This document shows positions 45,935 to 58,379 of a DNA stretch of 64,000 nt, piece by piece. Where the stretch lies: positions 2,294,001 through 2,358,000 of the forward strand of contig BSBN01001251.1 in assembly GCA_027924645.1 (NCBI GenBank). The letters are read 5' to 3'. A program made the position numbers and the translations under genes. Under the pieces are notes generated by a model that was not told where the DNA came from, ran no database searches, and saw only the letters and a program-made list of their open reading frames with translations. Numbering within the stretch: position 1 is the stretch's first letter; each line of letters starts with the position of its first letter. The DNA is from Cunninghamia lanceolata. Its lineage: Eukaryota > Streptophyta > Pinopsida > Cupressales > Cupressaceae.

Positions 45935-46403
45935 CCCCTCTCCATCTAAAGGTGATTCGGTGACACATGAGAAAAGGTAATACTCACACAGCTTTGTACT
46001 TCAAGTTGTGTGCAAAGATTTGTTGTTTTGAGTCCATTTATGCTTATCCGTCACAAAGTTTTCAAAATTGAGCGTAAATATTTCAAGCTTTGCGGTCAAT
46101 CATTGTGATATTCTAAAGATAAGTTCTCTTTCAAGTCTTTTTGCTAAATCTTTGAAGTGATTTGCTTAAGAGACCTGATATCTTGTTGCTTGTGTCCAAA
46201 AGTCTCACATCACCTCATATTTGCATCATTTCTGCAAATATTGTATAAATATCCAGTCAGTTTCATATTCTGATCATAAATACATCCTTGGGTCGAGTGT
46301 TTTAGCTGACCTTTATAGTAAATAAGCCAAATTTTCTTAAATTCAAGAAATCCTGGCTCTCAGGCCAAATACCAGGTCCATATCCAGTGGACTCTTTGAA
46401 GAA
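45935..46403 (+). other. Short leader of element C
   Basis: About 470 bp between primer site and gag with no ORF of its own. It is aligned in part with the element B leader (for example CATAAATATCTCC- and GTGCAAAGATT-like phrases). Confidence 0.5.
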
Positions 46404-48480
46404 TTGCACATTCGGGGACTCAGACCTAAAACACTAGATATTCATCATTCTCCTAGTTCTAGTGCATCAGGAGCTTCACTAGAACACGCTCTAATAACTC
46501 CTATTAGGTTGCAAATACCTACAGGACCACCTGTCACGCCCCCAATCCAACCTCCACCAGTCGCAATGTCATTCTTTACTGCAGAATCACCTCTGACTTT
46601 CACTGCATATCATCCTTTAACTAAAAATCCTAACAAGATTTGTCCTAAATATCATCCATTTCAGGATGCTGACGATTACATTAGAACATTCAAGGAAGCC
46701 TGTTGTAGAGAAAGAATTGAACATCAGGATGTGGTATGCAGGTTATTTCCATTTTCCTTAGGGGAAGAGGCATATAATTGGTCTATCAGTCTTGGTCAAG
46801 GTTCAGTTGGTTCATGGGCTGCCTTGGAGAAAGCCTTTAAGGATAGATTCAAAATACCTATAGATCCTTCAATGAATTATCATCTCTTTGCCACAATTAA
46901 GAGATTTGAGGGAGAACCTATTGCCAATTTCAATGCAAGATTCCAAAAGATGCTCTCAAAGCTAGTTGCTCCCTATACTGTAGCAAATGAAGTTGCTAAG
47001 AGTATATACTACTCAGCATTAGATCCCCTGACTTCTATGTTTATCAGGAGAACACATCCTGGTGTCACAACCTTGGCAGGAACTTTTGAAGAAGCCGTCA
47101 AAGTTAGTCAACAGTTGATTCCTACTCCAACACCTAATATTGCATTTCCTACACTCCCTATTTATCCTACATATCCTGCTCAACAATAGACCAATGGAGC
47201 CATGATACCTCCAACTGTAATGCCAAGCCCTTTACAAATACCTCCACTTAGTATCATGCCACCTCCAAATGGAAATAGTCAAGTGCTACAATATCCAGGA
47301 CATACACAGGTACCTCAAGTTGTGGAACAGTCTGATAACAATAACAATGGCTCTTCCTTCTTTAAACCCCAAATAGAGAATGTAGTAGCCAAAGTTTAGG
47401 AAGAAAAGGAAGAAATTAAAGAGATATCAGCACAACTGAGGAAACTTACTACTGAGATCACTCATTTGAGGAGTCAAAATTTCTATTCTCGGCCAAATCA
47501 GAATAGAGGATATGCCAATGATAGATCTGGTTATCCTGATAGAGGATACAATAACAACTATAATAACAACAGTGGTAACAATAATCCCCCTAGACAACCT
47601 AGAGTGTGGAACACTAGGCCAAACAATGGTTCTCTGCCATCACCCCTAGATAATCAACCTCCTAATGAACCTAAGCAGACCACTAGAGTGAACCTGGCAG
47701 AGGCAGCTCTTACAAACTAGTGTAGGATACATAATACCAATGCTCATGCAGAGATGGATTGTGCATAATTTAGGGTAGCCGCTAGTATATTCCAAATTGA
47801 AGTATCTAATACTGCAAGTAATCCACCTTGTGTTGAAGGAAATGAAATTGTCCCCTATGGATATGATTTTGCTCTTGTATTAGAAAGTATCGTCAATCAT
47901 CCTCATTAGCAGATAATGTCACCTCATGAGAATTACACCTTAGCATGTGAAGAGTCAACTATGGCTTTTGAAACCAATTATGTTTTTCCATTTGAAGATG
48001 AAAATGAGTCATCAGTTGAACATGAAGAAGTGCATGCTTATCAGCAGTAGTATCAAGGTAGACATAATTACAACCTAAGGAATAGCTCCAATCGACTTGC
48101 TGGTCCTTTGACTACATCCTTGCCTCCAAATAATTTCAATACTCCTCCTAATCCTAAGGCAAGCAATAACCCTAGATTTCCTAAAGTTAATGCTCAATAC
48201 TTAGCACCACAAAATGCAGTGCCAAAAGCTGGTAATCTATCCCCTGAGTCTGATAAATTGGTCACATACTTAGCAGATGAAATGAAAAAGATCAAGATCA
48301 ATTTGTCATTGTCAGAACTACTCAAAACCCCAGCTATTAAAAAAGCTTTCATGAAATCCTTAGATGATCCTGCTCCAAAAGAAGACAATCATGCCTTAAG
48401 TTAGACTAGGAATAAAGATCATGCCATTAAGGATATTAGTGTTAAACACAAAACTCTAGCTACTGTTTAGGTTGTAGAAA
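46404..48480 (+). pseudogene. gag: gag of element C (broken)
   Basis: A 261-codon open frame with a retrotransposon gag domain: PKYHPFQDADDYIRTFKEAC, RLFPFSLGEEAYNWSISL, ALEKAFKDRFKIP, YHLFATIKRFEGEPIANFNA. It continues after stops through a Pro-rich stretch (47,202-47,399) and an Asn/Tyr/Arg-rich stretch (47,466-47,720: RGYNNNYNNNSGNNN). I see no full CCHC knuckle; CRIHNTNAHAEMDCA at about 47,723-47,767 may be its eroded form. A further open piece (48,108-48,404) ends near the protease. Stops at about 47,187, 47,397, 47,718 and 48,402. The exact initiator is uncertain. Confidence 0.85.
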
Positions 48481-48488
48481 CTTCACAC

Positions 48489-49154
48489 ATGACTCTTTAC
48501 AGAGATAAAACTGAATCACCTCCTTTTCTCCTTTCCATAAGGATGTTTAGCAAGAATTTACATAATTGCTTAGTAGATTCAGGTGCATCTACTAATGTAA
48601 TGCCTCTGTCCATATGTAACACCTTAGGGTTGCATCCTGCCAAGTCATTAAAGAAAGTAACACAGTTGGATAAAACAGAGGTGAGTGTCATAGGAGAATT
48701 GACTCACATCCATATGCAGTTAGCATCAGATCCAAGAATCCAATACTACATCGATATTCAGGTGGTAGATATACCAGATACATATGGGATGTTGCTCAGT
48801 AGGGATTGGTCAAAAACACTCAATGGATACATGTACACTAATTTTAGTCACATGTGGTTACCTTGGAAATGAATACCTAACCAAATAAGGATAGATGCTG
48901 AGCCTCGCATGAAACATATGATCACTGAGTATAATAAAACCAATGAGATCATGTATGTAGATGTTAAACCTGGAGTGTATTCCATCAGACCCCAGACCGT
49001 CAAGATAGAGGAGATCCTCATGTATGATGTTCATGTTCATAATGACAATCTTCAAGATGATCGAATAATTTTAGAGTCTGATTGTAGTTCTAAAAATGAG
49101 ATAGAAGTAGATCACTTCAAGAAATTTGAAATGCACTTGGCCAAAGAAGTGTAA
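48489..49154 (+). pseudogene. Retropepsin of element C
   Basis: NCLVDSGASTNVMPLSICNT carries an intact D-S-G-A active site (48,576-48,587). It is followed by TYGMLLSRDWSKTLNGYMYT and FSHMWLPWK, the distal part of this plant retropepsin type. A stop lies at about 48,870 after MWLPWK. The frame then resumes with PNQIRIDAEPRMKHMI and continues to 49,154. It would process the gag-pol precursor. The active site is intact but the polyprotein is broken on either side. Confidence 0.85.
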
Positions 49155-49763
49155 CGTTGCCAATTGTTAAAAATGTCTGTTGAAGATATTCTAATTGAAG
49201 GATGGTGCAGGTTACATGACAAAGCGCATTTTGAAAAGACCTATGATGCTTGCTTAGATATGATGGAACTGGAACAAGCATGTAGTGAGAAGGCATCATC
49301 AACATCCAAGGTAAGTTTTGCAGATAGTGACAGTGATACTAATTTTTGTTTGTCATTTGCAGGAACAAAAGAAATCACATATCATGATGAAAGCCCTATT
49401 TAGGTGATAGGGGAGATATTGGGGTGTAACAAGAGTAATTCTAAGAGTAACAAGAATATCACCCTAGGAACTGATTGCTTGGTTGAGTCAGATTATGAAA
49501 TATCTGATGAAGATGGAGATAGTGATTTGTCCAAGTTTGAGGAATTTTTATCAAAACAAATTTAGAAGATGATACAGTAGCACACTTCCCCATAGGATGT
49601 TCTGATTTAGGGATGGTGCAGGTTACATGAAGCACCACATTCAGAGACTACTTGCTCGTTATGTTTGCATATTCTAGAAAAGTAGATGATGTCTTGTTCA
49701 AAAGATCCTCCTTCTGATGACAAAGAAGAAAAAGGAATATCAGCTCCACATTAGTCAGATAAG

Positions 49764-50290
49764 GTGAAGTTCGAGAAGATTGAAACATCAAAATTAAGAT
49801 GGATATCAAGTGGTGCAGTTGCCAGAGATAAAAAGAAAAGAGAAGGCCCAGACAAACCTTTAACTGAAGATAAGCCATGGATCCTCAAGTTTGATGGATC
49901 TAAATCAAAACAATGGGCTGGAGTAGGAATAGATCTTATTGGTCCAGCTGGTAAATCCTACTTGGCGGCATATAGATTGCAATTCCCATGCACAAATAAT
50001 GTGATGGAGTATGAAGCTCTGATCCATGGGATATTGTTTGCACTTAGAAAGAAAGTAAACATTTTGTATGGAGACTCAGAGTTGGTAGTAAGACAAGTAA
50101 GGGGCATATATTCTTGTAATTACAAGAAGTTGTCTAATTAAAGACATAGGGTATGGGATCTGATAGAAGATTTTGACGCATTTAACATCACCCATGTGCC
50201 TAGAGAACAAAATCACAGGGCAAATGCCTTGGCCCAACCTGCAAGTACTTTAGAACCATTATCCATATCTGGTTTGAAGAGATTTTTAGT
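49764..50290 (+). pseudogene. Archaeal-type RNase H placed before RT in element C
   Basis: WILKFDGSKSKQWAGVGIDL, TNNVMEYEALIHGILFAL, NILYGDSELVVRQVRGIYSC and NITHVPREQNHRANALAQPA form a complete aRNH-like domain with Asp, Glu and Asp in place. It lies about 0.5 kb upstream of the RT start and 0.6 kb downstream of the protease. In element 1 the same type of domain comes after RT and the normal RNase H. One stop at about 50,139 splits it. Placement before RT is unusual for Tat-like elements as I know them. Confidence 0.8.
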
Positions 50291-50795
50291 TGAATTAGTG
50301 TCAGTACCCTCTGTACCAAACAATGTCGTTAACCTTCAAGTGTTTGATGATGACCAACACATTTTAGACTTCATATCCAATAGAGATGTATTTGATACAC
50401 AGATCATAGATGAAAGAAATGTGGAAGATCATACTTGGGAAGAAGAAGAAATCATAGAGCTACCTAGTAACAAGATCCCCAAAGGAATGATAGAATTAGA
50501 AAGAGAATTTGATCTAGATAACATGCTGAAACAGAAAGATCTCCCTAAAGTAGATGGAGGAGAATATTCACTAGTCAATATAGGACATGATGTAGAGAAA
50601 AGGAATGTCCTGATTGGAAAGGTGTGTATAGATGAAGAAGTGGTAGGGATAACCCAAGCACTTAAAGATTATATTCATGTTATTTCCTGGACATGTGATG
50701 AGTTGAAAACTTATGATACTTCAATCATCACTCATACTATACCATTAAAGCCAGATGTTAAGCCCTTTAGACAAAAATAGAGACCTACTAATGCT
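50291..50795 (+). pseudogene. Linker between aRNH and RT of element C
   Basis: An open, acidic stretch with no recognised domain (FDDDQHILDFISNRDVFDTQ, EEEEIIELPSNKIPKGMIEL). It ends in a segment typical of the region just before plant Ty3/Gypsy RT (KDYIHVISWTCDEL, IITHTIPLKPDVKPFRQK). A stop at about 50,780 lies just before RT. Confidence 0.7.
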
Positions 50796-51252
50796 TTGCT
50801 GGAGCCCATCATTTTTGAAGAAGTGAAGAAATTGCTTAACGCTAGAATCATATTTCTTGTGAGACATTCTACATGGGTGGCTAACTTGGTCCCAGTAAGG
50901 AAGAAGAATGGTGACATTAGGTTGTGTGTAGACTTCAAGAATTTAAATAGAGCTTTTGAAAAGGATAAGTATCCTTTGCCTTCTCTGGATGAGGTATTGC
51001 AGATTGTAAATGGCACAAAGATGATGTCATTTCTGGATGGTTTTTTAGGTTACAACCAAGTGATGGTAGACAAGATAGATAGATTGAAGACTACATTCAC
51101 CACTAAGTGGGGAATATTCACCTACAGGCAAATGCCCTTTGGATTGATAAATGTTGGAGCCACCTTTTAGCGAGAAATGGATATAGTCTTCAGGGGATTA
51201 ATTGGTAAATGCATCATCATATACATGGATGACTTGACCATTTTCTCTAAAG
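50796..51252 (+). pseudogene. pol: Reverse transcriptase of element C, truncated after YMDD
   Basis: VKKLLNARIIFLVRHSTWVA, RKKNGDIRLCVDFKNLNRAF, SFLDGFLGYNQVMV, TYRQMPFGLINVGATF, then IIYMDDLTIFSK with the catalytic YMDD at 51,222-51,233. Coding stops dead at about 51,252, where it fuses to the 3' LTR. The RT thumb, RNase H and integrase are absent. One stop at about 51,168. Confidence 0.9.
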
Positions 51253-52432
51253 AGAGAAGAAAATGAAGAAGAAGAACCTGAGGAGTGAATGAAGATACAT
51301 CACTAAGTGAACATATGAATGAGGTACTCATAAATATTGAGTGATACAGATGGTTGCCAGCTGGCAACCTGTGCCACGAGAGAAGGTTGACTAAGTCACG
51401 GGAGAGTTGAAAACTATTGATCGAATTGATAAATCTTGACTGTTGGTCAATTGTAACTGCCTCTTCACCTTATTCTATAAAAGGTGCAGGGGTGCAATCT
51501 TTTAGTCATTCAAAACTTAATTGAAATCTGATTGCTGAAGAATTCAGGACTTATTTCAAAGTTATTGTGAATATACATGTTTTGCATACTTAATGAAAGA
51601 GAAGCTAGTTTGATTACGAATCATTGTAAATCTTGAGTAATCTGTGATTGAAATCTGGATATATGCATTAATTAGCTGCATCCCTTGGAGTGCTTTTCAG
51701 CCTGCATGTATTGTTTTCATTCTTAGTTCCTTTGAAGTTAGCATCAACCATATATAGTTGTGGAACTACTTGGTGACCTATGGTTTGATTTCTTCTCTCG
51801 ATGAATGTATCTTGTGTGTATGTGATTCAATAACTAAAGGTTCACTAAAAGTAGAAGTATTCTTTTAAATTTATTTAAATTTCATTACAAATCATCTCCA
51901 TAATTGCAAATAACATACAATCAAAAGCAAATAAAACATGAAATATGCAGATATCCCGTAGGCAATTGAAAATACAGAGCATATTTTGAGTGAAAGCATG
52001 TCAAATTGATAAAGATCATGCAAATTAGGATAAATATCCATGAAATGCACATAAATATCCACTTATAGACACATCATTTAAATAAATATGTAGTGTAGAA
52101 GAAGGAGTAAGTTCATAATGATCAATGATTAGAAGAATTGATCAAACTTACCAATATCTCAGCAATCTTTGAAAATAGAGTAGAATTGACATATATGTGG
52201 AGTGAATTTACAGAATACAATGCAATATTGATCACCTAAATGAATGTAAGGCCCCTTGAAATGGAAAGCAATATGTCATATCAACCTCTGAGTAACATTA
52301 GATGATCGTGACCTGATCAACGGAGACTTGGAGTCATCAACTTATCTTAAGCTGATCGTACTTTACAAGATAATAAAGGTTTGTTGTGCAAATTTTTATG
52401 CATGTTGTTATGACTAACAATCATCATCAACA
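51253..52432 (+). repeat. Truncated 3' LTR of element C (1,180 bp)
   Basis: Aligns colinearly with 44,739-45,912 of the 5' LTR, starting in the acidic tail of the LTR ORF (AGAAGAAAATGAAGAAGAAG), through TATAAAAGG (51,476-51,484), to TCATCATCAACA. It is followed by the ATTCA target duplication. The breakpoint lies in A/G-rich sequence common to both sides. Confidence 0.9.
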
Positions 52433-52628
52433 ATTCAATGGAGGGATATTGGGAGTTGGAAGAAGTGGAGGCAAAGTTGATGGTGGAAGGTGTACAGTCA
52501 TATGCTTTTGTGATTTGTAGGATGATGGAGGTAGAATGGCAACATATGTTTTTAGAGTATGATGGGATTTGTGGTGGAATAGATTTTGGATGAATGGAAG
52601 AAGTACCAACATCGTTAGATGGTTGACC

Positions 52629-54492
52629 TCAAGGTGTGTATCCAAGGCCATGTGAGCATTGAGGGACTTTGACATGGATAGGCTCCAAAATTCCTTGTTC
52701 AAGAGGGCCTAAGCCTTTACCTTGATAGTTCATTCTTTGGAGCATGCGATCGACAATAGGACTTGGTGCAAGTAGAAAACTAGACACGAGTTCCTTATTG
52801 GATGGAGAAGGTGAAGTGGAGGACAAAGGTTGTTGTGTTCCTAGGGAGGAACACTCATGGATAAAGGTGGATAGACCCATAGGATATAATTGTGGATTTA
52901 GAATAGGGTTGATAGTGGGTGATGGGGGATCATTAAGATCTTGCTTGTGTTCATTATGATCTAGGGTACTTGTTTGATATTCAATGGGTGCTTGGGAGGT
53001 ACATATCTCATCATGACAAGTGGATGTTTGCACATTAGGGCTAGATGGAGGATGGACGGATGGAGTGATAAGCTCGTGATCATGAATTATGTAAAGTTTG
53101 GCTAGGAGGCTCATCATAGTTTCATGAGCTTAGCTAAGATGGTCACAATGGTTTTCATGATCATATATAGAATATTGATCATAAATGTGAGCATAAAAAA
53201 GATTAATTTGGCTATGAATGGGATACATTTGCTCATGAATAGGGTCATGATCATAAATAATATCTTGATCAAAGAACATACATAGGTCTTGGATGAATTG
53301 AACTTAGAGGTGCTTTGATCTTTATTTAGACAAGGGCTTGATGTTTCTACATGTGTTGGGTTATGCTCTTGACATAGCTCTTGGATTGATTGAATGGAAG
53401 GGGATGACTCTTCAAGAACATGAGGGCACGATGGACTCATAAGAGGAAAAATTTCAATAGGCTCAAGGGGTTGTGGACCATATGATGGGGTTGAAGAAGT
53501 GGACATGACATTGGAAGACTCATTGCTAGGTGCTAAGATAGGTGTTTGACATGGGGATAAATTGTTCCTAGCTAGTAGCCAATGGATCACATCCTTTGCA
53601 AGGGCTGATGTGGATGGACAATATAGTGGGTGGATAATAAGGGTAGATGGTGTTAGAGGCTTAGAAGTAGGAATAGGATTGGAGGGAGGGATAATGTGAT
53701 TAGGTGGATTGGGACTAGGATTGGATGGAGGAATGATAGGGTTGGACACATCAGGATTTGGATTAGGATCACAGGGTAGTGCCAAGATAGGACTAGTGGG
53801 TTCATGTGTTGGCATGTGATTGGGTGATGAAGGTGACTCATAGGATGCATTGACTAGATTGGTATCTCCCTCATTAAAGGAAATTAAGTCTTGCTACAGA
53901 GATGAACTTAAGGACACTTGACTTATGTACAAGGGACCACTTGGAGTAGGATTAGGAGACACATAGGTATCTTCCTCGTCAAATGATATTAGATTTTGCT
54001 CCACAAGTGGACTTGAGGACGTTTGATTTATGTACAAAGGGCTATTTAGACTTGCATGTACCTCTTGTGAAAACACCTTTTGGCCTTGTGAATGGGTTAG
54101 GTGATGAGGTGGCACATAGGATTGTGGTTGGATGTGTTGGAGGTTGTGATGGTGTTGTGGTGGGGGATTGTATAGGACAATGGTTGTTGGGATATAGGTT
54201 GATATGGATAATGATTGGGAATAGAAGAAATATGATAAGTTGATGTGGGGGTAACATGATAGGTGGATGGATAAGTTTGATGTGATGATATAGGTGGCAT
54301 ATAGGATTGATTTAGCATTGCTTGATGATGTGCGTGTGCTAAGAGGTGTTTTACTTGAGGTGATAGGCTTGTTTGAAGTTGAAGTTGTTGAATCTTGTCA
54401 TGGATCTTTTGAATGATTTGTTGATCTATAGGTTTTGGTGATAGGTGAAGTAGGAGAATGATTTCTTATGCTAGGTCTTCTAATTTTGACAT
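52629..54492 (-). pseudogene. Element 2 ORF with C-terminal G-patch (broken)
   Basis: Read on the minus strand from an ATG at 54,492 (MSKLEDLA then stop, EIILLLHLSP). The first part is His/Ser/Pro/Gln-rich, followed by Pro/Asn-rich repeats (SNPIIPPSNPSPNPPNHIIP near 53,700). At 52,757-52,637 comes a G-patch (IVDRMLQRMNYQGKGLGPLE, then CSHGLGYTP). No retropepsin, RT or zinc knuckle is seen. Frame changes occur at about 54,110 and 53,290. The Ile/Met-rich stretch 53,114-53,290 in one frame is a frame artefact; the related frame reads DQDIIYDHDPIHEQ and runs on into the G-patch part. It is structurally like the G-patch region of element 1 but without the enzymes. Confidence 0.65.
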
Positions 54493-57380
54493 GGTGCAGC
54501 TTTAGACAAATGTTTGATTAGGGTTATGATGAAGACTCTGAATGATTGGGATGTGATTGCCTAGGGTGGATTGATTAGATTGATAGGATGATAGGGTGAT
54601 TTGATTGGTGAATTTGGTAGAGAAACACAATGGCAAACACTCATGCATAGCAAATTCTCAAACAATTGTAACAACCTAGGCTAGGCAAGGACTGTACCTG
54701 TTGGGTTCCCACTTGGTTTTATCCAGCCATGCCTACTTATGGTGTATAGCTCCAGGAACTTGGGGCATGGGCTCCCCCTTATAGTACACTCACTTCTTAG
54801 ACACACCAAGTTCCAGGTCCTCAAGATGTGCAGATCTTGAGCTACCTTGCTATCTCTACCATAAGCCATGAGAATGTGGAATGGCTATCAGAGGCCTAAT
54901 CAATTGTCCACTTGTACCAACAAATAGGGATTTTTGGCTGCTATAAAATGGTTTTTAGTTAGGGTTTCCATTCAGGTGGCTATACATGTAGTGATTCACT
55001 CTGTTAATGGAGGCTTCCCAGCCTGCAGAGGTTATGCTCCATAGGGTTCTGGGGGAAACATTCATCGGTATAGCGCAACAACACCCATCATTTGCGACTT
55101 TCGGTACAAACACATTATTTATATAACATCTTGGAATGGCTTGGCTTTAGCCTATTTCTTCTTGGGTTGTACCCCTTCTCACAATGGGAAGGTAGGACCT
55201 CTAGAGTTGGTAATGATTTCTCATGCACCCTAGATCCGTTGGTTAGGCAGGGGGAGAGGATACTTTCATTACCAAATCGGGTAACACATAGAATAAGCAA
55301 GCAAGCAAAGAAATGAAAAGAAGACACAGAGTAGACAGAGTTAATTTTAATTCCCAAATCAAAATGTTCCTACTCTAGTGATAAATAGGATTCTTTGACT
55401 GCTCAAACCTGTACAAGATATGTCAGTAGTTTGTTTGCTCCATTCTTTGACAAGCAATTAAGATAAGCTGCACAAATAAAATGTTAGCTACCAAAGATAT
55501 TTTTAGATAAAAACCTACAAATGAAAGATTTGATATAGCCAAATAGACATCAAAAATAGAAAGTTCAGATGATTCTGTGCAATTTTTATAAAAAATTTGT
55601 TAAATTTGGATGTGTTTTGCTCAAAATATGATCAATTGAAGTTTAAGATGAAGCTGATGTTTGACAAAGAAATTACATGATGAAATGAAGAAATTACCTG
55701 ATGCAAGCCTCACAACTATGAAGTTTGTCTTCTTACCCTTTTGATGAGTCCTCCTGCGTGAATTTTTGATCTCATATGTCAAAGTTATGGATAAAAGAAA
55801 ATCTCCCCCCTTTATGGAATAAAGATGACAAAAGGTTGACTACAGTTGACCAGTTTGACTTTTTATCTTTTGATAGTTTTGCAAGAATTTTTTTAGTCAA
55901 AGGTGTTTGAAAATAGTTCAGTTTTGAAAATTTGGATAAAATTTTACCCCCCGAGGTAAAAAGTTAAGTTTCCAACTCAAAAGATAAAACCATAATGTTA
56001 ACAAGTTAAAACCCTATATGCTAAGTTGAAGTCAAAAAAATGCATATATTAAAGGTTTGACATGCCGACTTAATAGTCTAAAATACCGGCCTACTTATTA
56101 GTCTCCCATACTAACTTTTTGGCTTTCAAAGCCAACTTCTTAGTTTTTTAATTGTGATGTACCCGTCAATATGGAGGATTGTAAGGATGGTGCTGTCAAT
56201 GGTTTTGAAGATTTCGACCAAATGTAATAGGATATGAGTTTATGGTCGCAGGCATAAGAGTTTCAAATTGTAGTTGAAATATGGGGACTGTTGACAAGGT
56301 TTTGTAAGCAGTCAATGGAACCTAAAGCTCAGACTGGTGGTCACAATCTTTAAAGGTTAAATGAAGGAAAATTAACAAAGGTGAAAGGTTTGAGAACGGG
56401 TGTCGACTGGAGGATATCGATGGTGGCAACTAGATAGAGGAGGGTGTCTATGTGTCAATGAAGCAGACAATGAGTGGCGATGGAGAATAAGGGTCGTGCA
56501 GGGTATCAATTCTGATAGAGGTGGCGACCGGGATGTCGGCAGGGCAGTAGACAGCATCGACCGAGACATGGATGAGGCATCGACAAAGAAAATAAATGGT
56601 GGTGACTATGTTAAGGAAAGTGACTAAGTTTTAAAGATGGTGGCGGATGGATGTTAGGAAACAACTGGGTGTAAAACATATAGCTTAGGGTTCTGACTAG
56701 AGGCTTATGGATCAGGCAATGTAGAATAGGTCAGCAGGGAAGTCTAGGTTTTAGGTCGCAAGGGGTGGCAATTAATGCAAAGATTTTTAGAAATGCGAAG
56801 CTGACTATGATTTAGATCTAATCCAATCCAACAAAAAATGAATTTTTTTAAAACCGCAAAACCCTTAAAAAAACCAAAATAGCCCGCAACATCTAATCCA
56901 TATGGTGGCAATCAAGAGATATAAGGGAGAAATGGATGATGATTTAAACCAAGCGATTTAAATCAATAGTCAACCAAGGATTTTGACCAAGTGACAGGAT
57001 CTGCACCAAAGAGCTTTAATCTGCCATGGATGATGATTTAAACATGTATTAAGTGATATCAACCACCAAGCTACACAATAACACCTTCAATCAAATAGAG
57101 CACAGCAGGAATGTTATAGGCAGCCCGTACGGTACAGATCTATACGGATCCATGCTATATGGTCTATAGTAAAAAAAATTCAATTTTTTAAAAAAAATTT
57201 ACAGTCATCAAACATAGGCAAATTTATAGTCACCGAACATGGAATCGGCCTCTTGGACACAATGGCGGAGTTGGTTTTTGTCCTGGAGGTCACCTTTGAT
57301 AGATTACATGCAAAACTTGCAAACAAGGGTTAGAAAGGACAAATTTTTATACCAAAAATCTGTAAAAATGATCAAGCGAA
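54493..57380 (-). other. Leader of element 2
   Basis: 2.9 kb between primer site and ORF. No convincing gene. The short open frames at 55,092-55,316, 55,115-55,357 and 56,400-56,627 show no recognisable domain. T-rich, with runs of A and T at 56,840-56,880 and 57,170-57,210. Confidence 0.5.
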
Positions 57381-57404
57381 GTGAGTCCCACTAGGCGTGC
57401 CAGA
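57381..57404 (-). other. Primer-binding site of element 2
   Basis: On the minus strand TCTGGCACGCCTAGTGGGAC, adjacent to the inner end of the 5' LTR (57,406). Same form as in elements 1 and 3. Confidence 0.7.
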
Positions 57405-58070
57405 ATGTATACGAGAAAATTTGGATAAATGTAAGATAAAACAATACAATACAAATTACCTTTTTACCCAAACTTTATTGAATACATCAAATGATACATG
57501 CAGCATTGATTAATGTAGATGATCGAATGTTGATTGCCCACAATCGCAGCATAACGTTGATAGAAGGTAATGGATAATGGTTGTGAAGATAACTCGACAA
57601 AATAAGGATACTTAAAACTCATTCATCATGCCCTAAATGGCTTGTGAGAAGCCACATTTATAGACAAAGTGTTGATTTTTGATGTGGAGGGAAGAAGATA
57701 AGATAAGGATTGGATTTTTTCTTTATTAGAGAAAAGAGGAAATAAAACAAGATAAGGTAGGATTTAGAAAGATAGAAAGCGATCTAATTTTCTGCTTTAA
57801 AGGAAATAAATCCTAAAAAGATGAGAGGAATAATTATCTAATTAAATAAATTAATTAGATATACATGAGTTGCATTTTTAGAAAGAAAGCAAGATGATTT
57901 TATTAGGATTTTATTAATTAAAAAAATATTTGATTTATTTAATTAATTTGGATTGTGATGGGAGATGATGTGGAAAGATAATTAAATAAATAAAATTTAT
58001 TTAAATATAGGAGAAATAGATAAATGACTAGTTAAATAATTAAAAATAATTATTTAACTAGAGAGGATTA

Positions 58071-58379
58071 ATGGTCATGAATAATTAGCCGATGACGGCA
58101 TGGTTTGGTGGTTAAGTCACTCGGTTGTAGTGGTGGCCACCAAAGTTCAAACCCCCGCTGGGCCAATGAGCTCACAGGCTTTACGCCTTTGCTAGGCCAA
58201 TGAGCTCGCGGGTTTGAAGTGTTCCTTCTTGGGGATGAGGTCCCCCGTATTGTGGCCTCACCGGTTCATCGCTCTAGGCAAAAGCGTCAGTGTGGAGCCA
58301 GAGGGCGTGTCGTGCCAGCATCACCAGTCACGTTAAAAAGTTTACCAGGCGCATTAAAAAAAATGGTCATGAATAATTA
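58071..58379 (+). repeat. Target-site duplications flanking the SINE
   Basis: ATGGTCATGAATAATTA at 58,071-58,087 and again, identical, at 58,363-58,379. The 17-bp length is typical of L1-type target-primed insertion. Confidence 0.9.
58088..58362 (+). mobile_element. tRNA-derived SINE (275 bp)
   Basis: A GC-richer island in AT-rich LTR sequence, flanked by perfect 17-bp duplications. The head resembles a Pol III promoter: A-box-like TGGTTTGGTGG (58,101-58,111) and B box GTTCAAACC (58,145-58,153), about 35-45 bp apart as in tRNA genes. Inside, CCAATGAGCTC occurs twice (about 58,163 and 58,197). It ends in a short A run after GCATT. It would be transcribed by Pol III and mobilised by a LINE. 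It resembles plant tRNA-head SINEs; I do not assign a named family. Confidence 0.85.

Larger units (their letters stand above)
38962..52432 (+). mobile_element. Element C, TGTTG-family LTR retrotransposon with internal deletion (13,471 bp)
   Basis: Target duplications are ATTCG (38,957-38,961) and ATTCA (52,433-52,437), one mismatch. Parts in order: a complete 6,951-bp 5' LTR with ORF, primer site (45,917), gag (46,404 on), protease, aRNH, start of RT up to YMDD, then a truncated 3' LTR (51,253-52,432). The rest of RT, integrase, polypurine tract and the first ~5.8 kb of the 3' LTR are deleted. It lies inside element 2 and is one of the youngest insertions. Differences between the two LTR ends are modest (a few per cent by eye), less than between families. 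Confidence 0.92.

Noticed and set aside
53114..53290. Ile/Met/Phe-rich stretch on the minus strand that looks like membrane segments
   Set aside because: It is a frame artefact. The neighbouring frame gives DQDIIYDHDPIHEQ-type sequence that runs on into the G-patch part of the element 2 ORF.
58101..58153. A tRNA gene
   Set aside because: A- and B-box-like motifs are present, but the segment does not fold into a plausible cloverleaf with matching acceptor stem by eye. It is the head of a 275-bp SINE with its own target duplications.
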